Positions 19,012 through 28,189 are shown, numbered from the stretch's first letter. The stretch is 64,000 nucleotides of DNA from Paludisphaera borealis (GCF_001956985.1 NZ_CP019082.1:6076001-6140000); one strand, 5' to 3'. Notes: generated by a model not told the origin, from the sequence alone. Program-made: numbers and translations.

Positions 19012-20841
19012 ATGTTCCCAGGTCCGGTCTTTTACAGCGAGCTGAGGACGTTGGCGCGGCGGCGGCGGTTCTACGCGCTGCGATTCGGATTCGGGCTCCT
19101 GCTGCTCTATTTCGTCGTCCAGACCTATTCGTCCCTTCGCTGGATGCTGTCGAGGTATCCGAACTCGTCGGCGTCGACGATCGAGTTGACCGTGTCGGAG
19201 ACGGCCCTGCTGGGTACCAGTCTGTTCAGCACGGTCTTCTGGCTGCAATCGATCGCCGTCCTCTTCTTGACGCCCGCGCTCCTGGCCGGCGCCATCGCCG
19301 AGGACCGCCAGCGCCGGGTGCTGCTTTACCTGCTGACCAGCCCCCTGAACGCGGCGGAGATCGTCCTGGGCAAGGTGGCCGCGCGGCTGTTCAACGTCGT
19401 GGTGATCGTGGCGAGCTGCTTTCCGATCATCAGCCTCGCGCTGCTGTTCGGCGGCATCGACCCGATGGACCTGCTGCTCTCGTACGCGGGGACGTTCTCG
19501 ACGATCTACTTCCTCGCGGGCGTCTCGATCGCCGTCTCGACCATGACGGCGAAGCCGCGCGAGGCGATCCTCCGCACCTACTTCTGGGAGCTGGTGTGGC
19601 TGGGCTGGCCGGTTCTCGACACGATGCTGACCAAAGGTCCGGCTCGCTTCTTCCCCTCGTACCGGATCATCGCCCCTTATCTCAGTTGGCTGACCGACTC
19701 GAGTCCGACGGGCCTGATCTTTACCAACGCCTTCGGCGGCAATTACCTCGAACCAGTCCTGTGGATGATGGGACTCCAGGTCCTTTACGGGTCGATCTTC
19801 CTGCTCTGGGCGACGCTCCGACTCAGGCCGATCGAGCAAGGCGCGCGGATCTTGTTTCGCGCGACCATCGAACCCCAATCGCCCGTCGCTCGACGCCTCT
19901 GGGGACGCAAGCCGTGCAGCGACCGGCCGATGATCTGGAAGGAATGCACCGGGGCGCCGATCTCGCGAAACCTCCTGAGCACCATTCTCGCCGGGCTGCT
20001 GGTCCTCGTCGCCCTCGGCGGCCTGGGTTATCTCGCCGTGAGAGTGGGCGGCCCCGCCATGGAGGAGGTCTGGAGCTTCGGTTACGGCGAGGGGCCTAAT
20101 AACGCCCGGGACGACCTCAACGCCGCGGTTCGCATTTTGACGGCGGTCCTTTACGTGCTCCTGCTGTTCATGCTCGCGGGGGTCGCTGGGACCAGCTTCA
20201 CGTCGGAGCGCGAGAAAGACACCTGGATCAGCCTGCTGGCGTCCCCGCTTGAAGGCAACGAGATCGTCGCCGGCAAGTTCCTCGGGTCGATCTGGCGGGT
20301 GCGGTACGTGCTGGGACTGCTGGTGGCCGTATGGGTCTTCGGCGTCGTCTGCGGCGCGGTTCATCCTCTCGCATTCCTCCTGATCGTTTTTTTGACGGCT
20401 CTGGATGTGGCGTTCGTCTCGGCCATGGGCTGCTACGTCTCGCTGCGGATGACCAGCTCGGCGCGGGCGATCGCCGTGACAATCGGGATCGGGCTCTTCC
20501 TTAAAGGGGGGTATCTTTTCTGCTGCGTGCCCTTGTTCCGGGGGGAGTCAGCGATCATCCTGGCCGGGGCAACCCCTTTCATCGTTACATTCGCGACCGC
20601 GACCCATGCGCAGGTTTCCGATTTCTTCCTGAACAGACAGCAGAATACGACCGACTGGACGGCGGTCGTCTGCGTCTGCATCATGGCCCACTCCTACCTC
20701 CTCTTCGTGCTCGCCAAGGAACTTCCCAAACGCTTCGAGGTCGAGGCCGACCGGCCCGACAGGGTTACCAGCCTGGCATGGTTGGCGTTGGACAAATGGG
20801 AGGGAGACGGCCGACCACCCACCTGGAAACCCGATCTTTGA
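19012..20841 (+). CDS. ABC-2 type transporter permease protein
   Basis: This encodes 609 residues with many hydrophobic segments in two similar halves. The first half starts FYSELRTLARRRRFYALRFG and has RRVLLYLLTSPLNAAEIVLGKVAAR-like architecture (cut here: LTSPLNAAEIVLGK). The second half repeats it as KDTWISLLASPLEGNEIVAGK. That repeated 'L..SPL...EIV.GK' motif marks ABC-2 permeases that move an unknown substrate or modify the envelope. No ATPase gene lies beside it. The start is ATG 19012, where similarity begins; the upstream open frame is low in family-like sequence. It is divergent from the glpD locus. Confidence 0.75.
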   Translation: MFPGPVFYSELRTLARRRRFYALRFGFGLLLLYFVVQTYSSLRWMLSRYPNSSASTIELTVSETALLGTSLFSTVFWLQSIAVLFLTPALLAGAIAEDRQRRVLLYLLTSPLNAAEIVLGKVAARLFNVVVIVASCFPIISLALLFGGIDPMDLLLSYAGTFSTIYFLAGVSIAVSTMTAKPREAILRTYFWELVWLGWPVLDTMLTKGPARFFPSYRIIAPYLSWLTDSSPTGLIFTNAFGGNYLEPVLWMMGLQVLYGSIFLLWATLRLRPIEQGARILFRATIEPQSPVARRLWGRKPCSDRPMIWKECTGAPISRNLLSTILAGLLVLVALGGLGYLAVRVGGPAMEEVWSFGYGEGPNNARDDLNAAVRILTAVLYVLLLFMLAGVAGTSFTSEREKDTWISLLASPLEGNEIVAGKFLGSIWRVRYVLGLLVAVWVFGVVCGAVHPLAFLLIVFLTALDVAFVSAMGCYVSLRMTSSARAIAVTIGIGLFLKGGYLFCCVPLFRGESAIILAGATPFIVTFATATHAQVSDFFLNRQQNTTDWTAVVCVCIMAHSYLLFVLAKELPKRFEVEADRPDRVTSLAWLALDKWEGDGRPPTWKPDL

Positions 20842-21007
20842 TCCGCTCGCCAAGCGTCCGGGCGAAGAATCCTCAAGTTCGGCGACCGATTGGCCGACAG
20901 CCGCGGTTGACCGGATCGGCCGGCGGCCGTAAGATCCCGGCCGAATCCGACCCAGGATAGGTCGACACGCGGTTCCGGGATCGAGAAGACGAAACGGAGG
21001 TCGTCGC

Positions 21008-22540
21008 ATGGGCAATACGCTAGGATGTCTGGCTCTCGTTCTGGCCGCCGCGGGGCCCGCTGCGCCGCCGAAGGCAAAGCCGGAAATCACCTACCAGTTC
21101 CAGATGGTCGAAGTCCGCGGCCTCTCCTGGCGCGACCCTGGACAGAGCATGCTCCGGTCGGTCGCTCATCACGGGGCCGTCAGCGTCTGGACCGCCCCCG
21201 GCGACTTCCTCGACTCGCTGCCGAAAGAAGCCCGCGGCGCGATCACCACGAACTCCAAGATCCACGGGCCGGCTCAGGTCCCCACGCACCTCACAACCCG
21301 CAAAGAGCAAGCATTCGTCACACGGGTCTCGTGGAAAGGCGAAGGCAAGGCGCCCAAGCAGATCACCGAGAACATCCGCGAAGGCATCGCCGCCACGGTG
21401 ATCGGCCGGAAGATCGACCAGGGGGTTCTTGTCCAACTCGTCATCGACGACACCGACATCCGCTCCGTGCACACGATCGACGTCCCCAGCCCCAAGAAGG
21501 TCGCGAAGGTCGACAGCCCATTGAGCGCCACCTCGGTGGAGGTCTCGGCGTCGATGGACCCCGATGATTCGACCTGCACGTTCAACGAGGTCGACGTCGC
21601 CTCCTTGCCGGAGTCGGAGGCGTGCGACAAGTCATGCCCGATGACGCCCGCGGAGCACAAGGCCGCCCGCAGTTCCGAGACGAGCCAGTCGGGCTGGGCG
21701 CCCACCAAGGCCGAGGCGGTCGCCGCCAGGGCGAAGACCGACGCGAAGGCGGTCCGCGCGGGCTTCAAGGCGTCGACGACCGGTTCGCAGATCCAGCTTC
21801 CCGAGATCGGCCGCGCATCGGCCGCCGGCGAATGGCTGATCCCTGAAGACGGCGTCCTCGTGATCGGTTTCGGCCCGCACACGGTGGCAGACGCCGATGG
21901 CAAGGCGGTCGTTCGCGAGCACGTCGCCGTGATCACCGCCGAGGCCGAGGAGGGAACGCAGATTCAGGTCGACGCCCTCGCACCGCCGCCGCCGATCGCC
22001 GAGTCTTCCGAGCCGGCTCCGGCCCCCGCGACGACCACCGCCCCCCGCACCGCGGCGGCGATTCCCAGCCTCCCCAGCCGCACGCTCCCCCAGGGCCTGA
22101 ACGTCGATGGCACCCCCTCGGTCCTGCCGCCGCTCCCCGACGAAGCGAAGGCCGATGAGAAGGCCGACGACTCGAAATCCGACGAGCCGCTCGCCAGCCC
22201 GCAGTCCAAGCGAAAGGTGACGCCTTCCGCCGAGTCGCCCACCCCCTTGCCTCGGCTGCCGGTCCCGGCCGAGGCGCCGGTACCGGCGCCGACGGAGCCC
22301 AAGGCCAAGAAAGTCGACCACAAGGCGGCCAAGACGTCGTTCTCCTTCCCTCAGCTCTCGCAGTTCCGAGCCAGCAGCCTCTTCCCCCTGCCGCTGCCGG
22401 GGGCGCAGTTCCTGTTGCCGCTCAAGGCGTTCGGTCTCAAGCTGCCGTTCAACCAGAAGCTCGAATTCGAGCTTATCGGGCGGATCGTCCCCGACCCCGA
22501 CGCCGCGACCGAGGATCAAGTCGTCGCCGTGGGCAACTGA
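21008..22540 (+). CDS. secreted Pro/Ala-rich hypothetical protein
   Basis: This encodes 510 residues. A short hydrophobic N-terminus (LGCLALVLAAAGPAAP) suggests export. Residues about 25-180 form a folded region (ITYQFQMVEVRGLSWRD, ITTNSKIHGPAQVPTHLTTR) that I do not recognise as a named family. Residues about 280-320 contain EWLIPEDGVLVIGFGPHTV. A long Pro/Ala/Lys-rich linker (about 330-430) precedes a short hydrophobic C-terminus. A ribosome site GGAGG is 6 bp before ATG 21008. The pattern suits an envelope-spanning or surface-linked protein; function unknown. Confidence 0.6.
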   Translation: MGNTLGCLALVLAAAGPAAPPKAKPEITYQFQMVEVRGLSWRDPGQSMLRSVAHHGAVSVWTAPGDFLDSLPKEARGAITTNSKIHGPAQVPTHLTTRKEQAFVTRVSWKGEGKAPKQITENIREGIAATVIGRKIDQGVLVQLVIDDTDIRSVHTIDVPSPKKVAKVDSPLSATSVEVSASMDPDDSTCTFNEVDVASLPESEACDKSCPMTPAEHKAARSSETSQSGWAPTKAEAVAARAKTDAKAVRAGFKASTTGSQIQLPEIGRASAAGEWLIPEDGVLVIGFGPHTVADADGKAVVREHVAVITAEAEEGTQIQVDALAPPPPIAESSEPAPAPATTTAPRTAAAIPSLPSRTLPQGLNVDGTPSVLPPLPDEAKADEKADDSKSDEPLASPQSKRKVTPSAESPTPLPRLPVPAEAPVPAPTEPKAKKVDHKAAKTSFSFPQLSQFRASSLFPLPLPGAQFLLPLKAFGLKLPFNQKLEFELIGRIVPDPDAATEDQVVAVGN

Positions 22541-22567
22541 ACCGCGCCCGGTCCGGCGATCTCCCGG

Positions 22568-22945
22568 ATTGGGTTCGTTTGCTCCCGAATTCCCCCTCCC
22601 GCAACTCTGCCGACCGCCCCGCCGCCGTGGCGCGTCGGGCTTTCCGCCAGGCAGGCGAAAGCCGCCCGGCCGGCTGCCGCGATTGGGTTCGTTTGCGGTC
22701 CCCCTCGGCCCGATCCTGGAGCTTAACTCCTTATCCAGGTGGATTTTGGAGTCGATGCGGGCTTTGGCTTCGATCGCGCGGAAAACGGTCGTTTTCACGT
22801 TCCACACCGCCGCTCCTTCCCGGCTCGATCGTCCCCGATTCGCGTTCCCGGGAACGGCATCCCCTCTGGGTTTGTTCGCGCGGTTCTCTCCGCAAGTCGT
22901 CGCCCGCTGGTCCTCCGGCGATTGGGATTGTTCGCGCGGTTTTTC
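22568..22945. repeat. dispersed ATTGGG-TTCGTT motif array in a 548-bp non-coding gap
   Basis: The gap 22541-23088 holds four related copies of a short motif in one orientation: ATTGGGTTCGTTTGC at about 22568 and 22681, a variant CTGGGTTTGTTCGCGCGGTT near 22866, and ATTGGGATTGTTCGCGCGG near 22920. They are spaced about 50-190 bp apart. Open frames across it differ in every frame and give no family-like protein. It looks like an intergenic repeat family, not a gene. Confidence 0.5.
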
Positions 22946-23088
22946 GAAGTCTCGTCGCTCGGCTCTCGCCCCCTCCGACTGGCGCATTGTCAACGAATCG
23001 AGGAGCCTCCGAGGAGTCTCCTATCATCAATGTACGATGAGTTTCGATTCTTGAATCAGGCGATCGTCGTAAGACGGCCGAACTCGCG

Positions 23089-23856
23089 TCAGAGCGTCGA
23101 GGCGTAGCCGCCGTCGACGGGGACAGCGACGCCGGTGACGTAGTCGCTGGCTCGGCTCGCCAGCCAGACGGCGGTGCCGGCCATGTCGTCGGGGGTGGCC
23201 CAACGGCCGCAGGCGATCCGCGCCAGCACGCGTTCGTGGAGGCCGGGGATCTGCTGGCGGGCCTGCTGGGTCAGCTCGGTGTCGAACCAGCCGGGGAGGA
23301 TCGCGTTCACCTGGATGTTGTCGGCCGCCCAAGCCATGGCGAGGCTCTTGGTGAGCTGGACGATTCCTCCCTTGGACGCGCTGTAGGCGGCGGCGAAGCT
23401 CGATCCGAAGATCGACGTCATGCTGCCGATATTGACGATCTTGCCCCCTCCCGCCTGCTTCATCGCCGGGTGGACGGCCTTCGACGTCAGGAAGGCGCTC
23501 GTCAGGTTCACGGTCAGAACCTGGTTCCAGTCGTCGAGCGTCAACTCCTGGGGAGGCTTGCGGATGTTGATGCCGGCATTGTTGAACAGGATGTCGATCC
23601 GCTGGAAGTGATCGAGGACCTCGGCGACGGCGCGGTCGACTTCGGCCGGGACCGAGACGTCGGCTGTGACGGCCAGCGTCTTCGCGCCGGTCTCCGCGCG
23701 GATGGCTTCGGCGGCGGCCTGCGATTTGGGTTCGTTCCGCCCCAGGACGACGACCGAAGCCCCGGCGTTTGCGAGCCCCTTGGCCATCCCCAGGCCGATG
23801 CCGCCGTTGCCGCCGGTCACGATCGCCACTCTGTCCGTCAGGTCGAAGAGATTCAA
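23089..23856 (-). CDS. SDR-family oxidoreductase
   Basis: This encodes 255 residues of the classical short-chain dehydrogenase fold. The cofactor motif is VTGGNGGIGLGMA, the NNAGI segment is present, and the active site shows the Ser of IGSMTS followed by YSASK (Tyr-x-x-x-Lys). The C-terminal part ends GVAVPVDGGYAS, as in gluconate 5-dehydrogenase/2-deoxy-gluconate 3-dehydrogenase-like members. The open frame runs 75 codons further upstream, but the fold begins at LNLFDLTDRVAIVTGG, and a TTG at 23856 with AGGGAG 7 bp before it fits as the start. Substrate not known. Confidence 0.88.
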   Translation of the reverse strand: MNLFDLTDRVAIVTGGNGGIGLGMAKGLANAGASVVVLGRNEPKSQAAAEAIRAETGAKTLAVTADVSVPAEVDRAVAEVLDHFQRIDILFNNAGINIRKPPQELTLDDWNQVLTVNLTSAFLTSKAVHPAMKQAGGGKIVNIGSMTSIFGSSFAAAYSASKGGIVQLTKSLAMAWAADNIQVNAILPGWFDTELTQQARQQIPGLHERVLARIACGRWATPDDMAGTAVWLASRASDYVTGVAVPVDGGYASTL

Positions 23857-24097
23857 CGCGCCGCTCCCTTGGCGCTCGAAGCGTGAGCCTCGGCGCGGTT
23901 CCGTCGTCCCGTCGGCTTGCCGTCGCGGATCGCACGGTGGATCATGTTGAGGGACGAGAGGTCGTCGGAGGCCTTTCTGCGTCCCGGTTCCTCGTAACCT
24001 AATCGACGGCCGCGCCGGTCGCAAGAACGCCGCCGCCGCGATCGTCGTCTCTTCAAGGTGCCGTCTACGAACGGCGTCCAACAGTTGATGCAGAAGA

Positions 24098-24250
24098 ATT
24101 CACCACGGAGGACACGGAGGAAACACGAGAGGAACAAGGGCTGAATCGTCTCTCGAATTCAACGTCGTTCCTTCGCGAGTCGGCATCGCCCGCATGATCG
24201 TTGGAATCGTTTCCTCTCCGTGTCCTCCGCGTCCTCCGTGGTGAATTCCT
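24098..24250. repeat. 153-bp element with long imperfect terminal inverted repeats
   Basis: The left arm begins GAATTCACCACGGAGGACAC (about 24101) and the right arm ends in its near-perfect complement, CCTCCGTGGTGAATTC (to about 24247). Similarity extends roughly 38 bp on each side, including a flanking GCAG/CTGC. The interior, about 75 bp, shows no gene. The size and long arms are those of a MITE-like or palindromic intergenic repeat. It occupies most of the gap between the SDR gene and the aminopeptidase gene. Confidence 0.7.
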
Positions 24251-24304
24251 GCTCGGAGGTTGGATGTTCTTCGTGGACGACTCTCAAGGAAGGTGTGAAA
24301 GCCG

Positions 24305-25420
24305 ATGCCCGATCCGCGATGGGATGCGCTGGCCGAGATCCTGATCAATCACTCCGTCCGCCTGGCTTCGGGCGAGACCCTCTTGATCGAGTGCTTCGAC
24401 CTGCCCGATTCGACGCTCCCTCGACTCTTGATCCAGAAGGCGGCGGCGCGCGGCGGCCGGGTGCTCGTCGAAACCCGCGACAACCGGATCGTCCGCGAGC
24501 TAGTGCTTCGCGGCTCGGCCGAGTCGATCGAGTCATGGGGGCGCATCGACCGGCAGCGGATGGAGCAGGTGCAGGCGTACCTCGGCCTGCGGGGATCATT
24601 GAACATCAGCGAGATGAGCGACGTCCCCGCCGAACAGCTTGAGCTGTACAACGCCCTCTACCAGAAGCCGGTCCACTTCGAGCGCCGGGTGACGAACACC
24701 AAGTGGTGCGTGCTCCGGTTGCCGACCGCCAGTATGGCCCAGCAGGCGGGGATGAGCACCGAGGCGTTCGAGGATTTCTATTTCGACGTCTGCACACTCG
24801 ACTACGGCCGGATGGCCCAGATGCTCAAGCCGCTGGTCGCCCGGATGGAGAAGGCCCACGACGTCCGGATCACCGGGCCGGAGACCGATCTGAGCTTCTC
24901 GATCGCCGGAATCCCGGTCGTACCGTGCTCGGGCACGATGAACATCCCCGACGGCGAGGTCTTCACCGCGCCGGTGCGCGACTCGATCAACGGCGTGATC
25001 CGGTTCAATACTCCGACGATCTACCAGGGGGCGTCGTTCGACGGCGTCCGACTCGAGTTCGAGGCCGGCAAGATCGTCCGGGCCGACTGCGCGGGGGGCG
25101 ACGTTGAGAAGCTGCGGCGGATCTTCGACGCCGACGAGGGTGCCCGCTACACCGGCGAATGGTCGATCGGCTGCAACCCGAAGATCCTCAAGCCGATGCG
25201 CGACATCCTGTTCGACGAGAAGATCGCCGGCAGCTTCCACCTGACCCCCGGCAACGCCTACGACGAAGCCGACAACGGCAACAAGTCGAAGATCCACTGG
25301 GACCTCGTCCAGATCCAGCGCCCCGACTACGGCGGCGGCACCATCGCCTTCGACGGCGAGCCGATCCGCATCGACGGCAAGTTCGTCGTCGACGACCTGC
25401 GACCGCTTGATTCCTACTGA
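24305..25420 (+). CDS. aminopeptidase, peptidase M29-like
   Basis: This encodes 371 residues, the normal length for the M29 (thermophilic, AmpS/AmpT) family. Candidate metal ligands are visible in NIPDGEVFTAP (Glu), YTGEWSIGCNP (Glu), SFHLTPGNAYDEAD (His and Asp) and KIHWDLV (His). This is the order seen in the family's two-metal site. The enzyme would remove N-terminal residues from peptides in the cytoplasm. ATG 24305 is preceded by GGAAGGTG. The gene stands alone between the inverted-repeat element and the toxin-antitoxin pair. Confidence 0.85.
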   Translation: MPDPRWDALAEILINHSVRLASGETLLIECFDLPDSTLPRLLIQKAAARGGRVLVETRDNRIVRELVLRGSAESIESWGRIDRQRMEQVQAYLGLRGSLNISEMSDVPAEQLELYNALYQKPVHFERRVTNTKWCVLRLPTASMAQQAGMSTEAFEDFYFDVCTLDYGRMAQMLKPLVARMEKAHDVRITGPETDLSFSIAGIPVVPCSGTMNIPDGEVFTAPVRDSINGVIRFNTPTIYQGASFDGVRLEFEAGKIVRADCAGGDVEKLRRIFDADEGARYTGEWSIGCNPKILKPMRDILFDEKIAGSFHLTPGNAYDEADNGNKSKIHWDLVQIQRPDYGGGTIAFDGEPIRIDGKFVVDDLRPLDSY

Positions 25421-25430
25421 TGGGAGATGC

Positions 25431-25456
25431 GGTACAATAGCTAGCTAGTCTAGCTA
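25431..25456 (+). promoter_or_regulatory. candidate promoter/operator of the toxin-antitoxin pair
   Basis: TACAAT at 25433-25438 could be a -10 element. It is followed at once by TAGCTAGCTAGTCTAGCTA, which contains overlapping palindromes of AGCT/CTAG. Such symmetric sites just before the antitoxin start are the usual operators for autoregulation by an antitoxin-toxin complex. GGGGAGGG at about 25460 is the ribosome site for the antitoxin. Confidence 0.45.
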
Positions 25457-25473
25457 TGGAAAGGGGAGGGCTT

Positions 25474-25713
25474 ATGACCTGGAAACTTGCCGAAGCCAAA
25501 AACCGACTCACCGAAGTTGTGAACCTGGCGCTCACCGAGGGGCCGCAGACGATCACCAGGCGGAGTGATACGGTCGTCGTCATTTCGGCGGCGAGGTATG
25601 CCGAATTGACGGGTCGGAAGCCCGATTTCAAGGACTTTCTCTTCCAGGGGGAATCGTTCGAGGGGCTCGACCTGACGCGTGATCAGAGCCCGATGCGGGA
25701 CGTCGAGTTGTGA
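25474..25713 (+). CDS. Phd/YefM-type antitoxin
   Basis: This encodes 79 residues. WKLAEAKNRLTEVVNLALTE followed by GPQTITRRSDTVVVISAARY is the Phd/YefM DNA-binding fold. The C-terminal tail (PDFKDFLFQGESFEGLDLTR) is the toxin-binding part. ATG 25474 is preferred over an ATG six codons earlier because AGGGGAGGG lies 3-5 bp upstream of it. The stop overlaps the toxin's GTG start by 4 bp. It would neutralise the PIN toxin and repress the operon. Confidence 0.88.
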   Translation: MTWKLAEAKNRLTEVVNLALTEGPQTITRRSDTVVVISAARYAELTGRKPDFKDFLFQGESFEGLDLTRDQSPMRDVEL

Positions 25714-26132
25714 AGGTGCTGCTTGACACCTGCGTCCTCGCGGAGATTCGGCTGCCCGAGGGCGATCCCTTGGTGAAGTCGGCGGTACGGGAGATTCCCG
25801 CGGACGACCTTTACCTTAGCGTGCTGTCCGTTGGCGAGATCGCCAAAGGCATCGCCCTGCTGGCCGTCGGCCGGAAGAAGAAAGCCCTCTCCTCGTGGCT
25901 TGTGGCGCTCGAAACGCAGTTCGGCGACCGCATCCTCGGCGTCGACGTCGAGACGGCCAGGATCTGGGGCGAATTGACGGCGCGATCGCAAAAGACCGGC
26001 GTCGTCATCCCCGCCTCCGACGGCCTCCTCGCCGCAACCGCCCTCCGTCATGGGCTCCACGTCATGACCCGAAATACGCGTCACTTCGAGGCAAGCGGGG
26101 CGCTTCTCATCAACCCTTGGCCGGGCGCGTGA
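25710..26132 (+). CDS. VapC-like PIN-domain toxin
   Basis: This encodes 140 residues with a GTG start inside the antitoxin stop (GTGA). PIN-domain acidic residues are placed as expected: VLLDTCVLAE (Asp), SVLSVGEIAKG (Glu), and VVIPASDGLLAATALRHGL (Asp), then MTRNTRHFE. This suggests a ribonuclease toxin, most like the FitB/VapC branch, with tRNA or rRNA as the usual family target. It is paired with the Phd-type antitoxin immediately upstream. Confidence 0.88.
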   Translation: MKVLLDTCVLAEIRLPEGDPLVKSAVREIPADDLYLSVLSVGEIAKGIALLAVGRKKKALSSWLVALETQFGDRILGVDVETARIWGELTARSQKTGVVIPASDGLLAATALRHGLHVMTRNTRHFEASGALLINPWPGA

Positions 26133-26252
26133 CGGCCGTGGGCGGAACAGGGGGACGGGGCGCATTCTTGATCGCTAGAGGCTCCCATCCCCCTCTTGGG
26201 TCGTCCCCCGCAGTTGCGGATTCGCATCGATGATTCGGCTTGGAGCTTGCTC

Positions 26253-26663
26253 ATGAGACACGAAGCTTGGGCACCTACTTCCCGGCGACGGACGCTCTCA
26301 ATCTTCATGGTGATCCTAGCCGCGATGGGGTATCGACGATGGTTATCCCGCCCCTGGCAATGGTCGCTGAAAGACTACATGGTCGTCGTCGCCGTCTGCT
26401 CGGCGGGACTGCTGGCCTGCCGCTTCCCGACGCCCATGATCGTCTTCTTCACAGCGCTCGCCGGAGCCGTCTTCGCCTGCCTGAGCCTGGCCAGGCACGG
26501 CTTCAGGCTTGCCGACGTCACGACCCTCATAGCGATCATCCTGCTCACCGCCGCGATCCTGCTTCCGGCGATGGAGAGGACGAGAAACCGCACGCTCGGA
26601 AAGAGCTGTTTTCCATTTGCGGTGCCCTCCAGGTATATCCCCCTGTTGTATGGCTCGGAATAA
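26253..26663 (+). CDS. hypothetical membrane protein
   Basis: This encodes 136 residues from ATG 26253, which has GGAG 9 bp upstream. Two or three hydrophobic segments (YMVVVAVCSAGLLACRF, MIVFFTALAGAVFACLSLA, LIAIILLTAAILLPAM) suggest a small inner-membrane protein. The last hydrophobic segment resembles a pilin-type helix without its leader. No family recognised. Confidence 0.4.
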   Translation: MRHEAWAPTSRRRTLSIFMVILAAMGYRRWLSRPWQWSLKDYMVVVAVCSAGLLACRFPTPMIVFFTALAGAVFACLSLARHGFRLADVTTLIAIILLTAAILLPAMERTRNRTLGKSCFPFAVPSRYIPLLYGSE

Positions 26664-26676
26664 GGACCGTTGATCG

Positions 26677-26772
26677 AACGAATCGTCATGCCGCCAGTTT
26701 GGGGTGCCCGACCTCATGTGAATTTCCGGTCGGCCAGCGGGGAATTCACTCGCTGGCGCTTCGGGCTTCCAT
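26677..26772. repeat. composite intergenic repeat: unit B plus half of palindromic unit A
   Basis: The gap 26664-27012 has no convincing gene. AACGAATCGTCATGCCGCCA starting at 26677, followed by GCCCGACCTCATG, matches a second copy at 33302-33352 and an inverted partial at 38421-38450 (unit B). At 26743-26768, ATTCACTCGCTGGCGCTTCG plus GGCTT is one arm of the palindromic unit A found complete at 38300 and 41140. The rest of the gap shows nothing recognisable. Confidence 0.65.
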
Positions 26773-27012
26773 TTCGCTCCCCGGGCCAGGAAAACTCGGA
26801 GCCTTCCTCCGTCGGCTTCTCGTGCCATCATGGACATTCGTCTAGGTCTAAGCTCGCAGGCCGTTCACACGGGGTATATTCTGGAGAGGCGTTCCGTCGA
26901 GTCGATGCCGAGAAGGTCGGGAGCGTGAGCGCCACATTGGATCGTTGCTGTAATTGAATCGAACGCCGGGACCGGTATGGAAGACGAGGGGGGCTTCACG
27001 GCCTGAGCTGAG

Positions 27013-28140
27013 ATGGCGTTATCCAACGTCGAGCGGCAGGGGGGCGTGAGTGTGATGCTCCTTCAAGGGGATGCGCTTCAACGCAAGATTATTCATGTCG
27101 ACATGGACGCTTTCTACGCGTCGGTGGAGCAGCGGGATCATTCGGAGCTGCGCGGCAGACCGGTCGCGGTGGGTGGGGCGCGCGAACGGGGCGTCGTGGC
27201 GGCGGCGAGCTATGAGGCACGGAAATTCGGCGTGAAGTCCGCGATGCCCTCGGTGACGGCGAGGAGGAGGTGTCCGGAGCTGGTTTTCGTGAAACCTCGG
27301 TTCGATGTGTATCGAGCGGTGTCGCAGCAAGTCCGTCGGATTTTCGAAGAGTACACGCCGCTCATCGAACCGCTCTCGCTCGATGAAGCCTATCTCGACG
27401 TCAGTGAAAACTCGAAGGGTATTCCCACCGCGACCGAGATCGCCCGGCAAATTCGGGCGAGAATCCACGCCGAGACCGGGCTCACCGCGTCCGCGGGCGT
27501 CTCCTATAACAAGTTCCTCGCCAAGATGGCGTCCTGTGAGCGCAAACCCGATGGGTTGTTCGTCATTACACCGAAGATGGGCCCGGCCTTCGTCGAAACC
27601 CTACCTATCGGAAAGTTCCACGGCATAGGCCCGGCGACGTGCGCGAAGATGGAGCGACTCGGCATTCGCCTCGGCACCGATCTCAAGGCCCAGACGTCGT
27701 CGTTTCTTCAGCAGCACTTCGGCAAGGTCGGCCCCTACTACTATGGGCTGGCGCGGGGCGTCGACGAACGCCCGGTCTGCGCCGATCGCGTTCGCAAATC
27801 CATCGGAGCGGAGAACACATTCAGCGCCGATCTCTTCACCCTCGACGAGGCGATCGCGGCTCTAGAGCCGTTGATCGCGAAGGTGTGGTCGTACTGCGAC
27901 GACTCCAAGATCCGGGGGCGCACGGTGACCCTCAAGGCCAAGTTCGCCGACTTCGAACAAGTCACCCGCCGGCGGACCGTCCCGACCCCCTTCACGACCC
28001 AAGAGGCGGTCGAGGAGATCGTCAGATCGCTCCTCGAATCCCTGTTTCCAGCAACCAAGGGCATCCGCCTGCTCGGCGTCACGCTGTCGTCGCTCGGCGA
28101 AGGAGCCGCCAATGAGCGCCAACTTCGCCTGTGGTTCTGA
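27013..28140 (+). CDS. dinB: DNA polymerase IV (Y-family, DinB)
   Basis: This encodes 375 residues. The Y-family palm motifs are intact: IIHVDMDAFYASVEQRD (metal-binding Asp), and EPLSLDEAYLDVSE (catalytic Asp-Glu). The ASYEARKFGVKSAMP and ASAGVSYNKFLAKMAS segments typical of DinB follow, with a helix-hairpin-helix thumb (FHGIGPATCAKMERLGI) and a C-terminal little-finger domain (SIGAENTFSADL). The C-terminal beta-clamp binding end is short (RQLRLWF). It performs translesion synthesis. ATG 27013 gives a 25-residue extension before the fold; ATG 27055 is an alternative. Confidence 0.92.
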   Translation: MALSNVERQGGVSVMLLQGDALQRKIIHVDMDAFYASVEQRDHSELRGRPVAVGGARERGVVAAASYEARKFGVKSAMPSVTARRRCPELVFVKPRFDVYRAVSQQVRRIFEEYTPLIEPLSLDEAYLDVSENSKGIPTATEIARQIRARIHAETGLTASAGVSYNKFLAKMASCERKPDGLFVITPKMGPAFVETLPIGKFHGIGPATCAKMERLGIRLGTDLKAQTSSFLQQHFGKVGPYYYGLARGVDERPVCADRVRKSIGAENTFSADLFTLDEAIAALEPLIAKVWSYCDDSKIRGRTVTLKAKFADFEQVTRRRTVPTPFTTQEAVEEIVRSLLESLFPATKGIRLLGVTLSSLGEGAANERQLRLWF

Positions 28141-28189
28141 ACCGACGCCGAATCTTCTTCGCCAAAGTGTCCATCGTGAAGGAGAGCCC

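Noticed and set aside
22568-23054. Possible proteins in the motif-array gap
   Set aside because: Three overlapping frames are open, none has a start with ribosome site or a recognisable domain.
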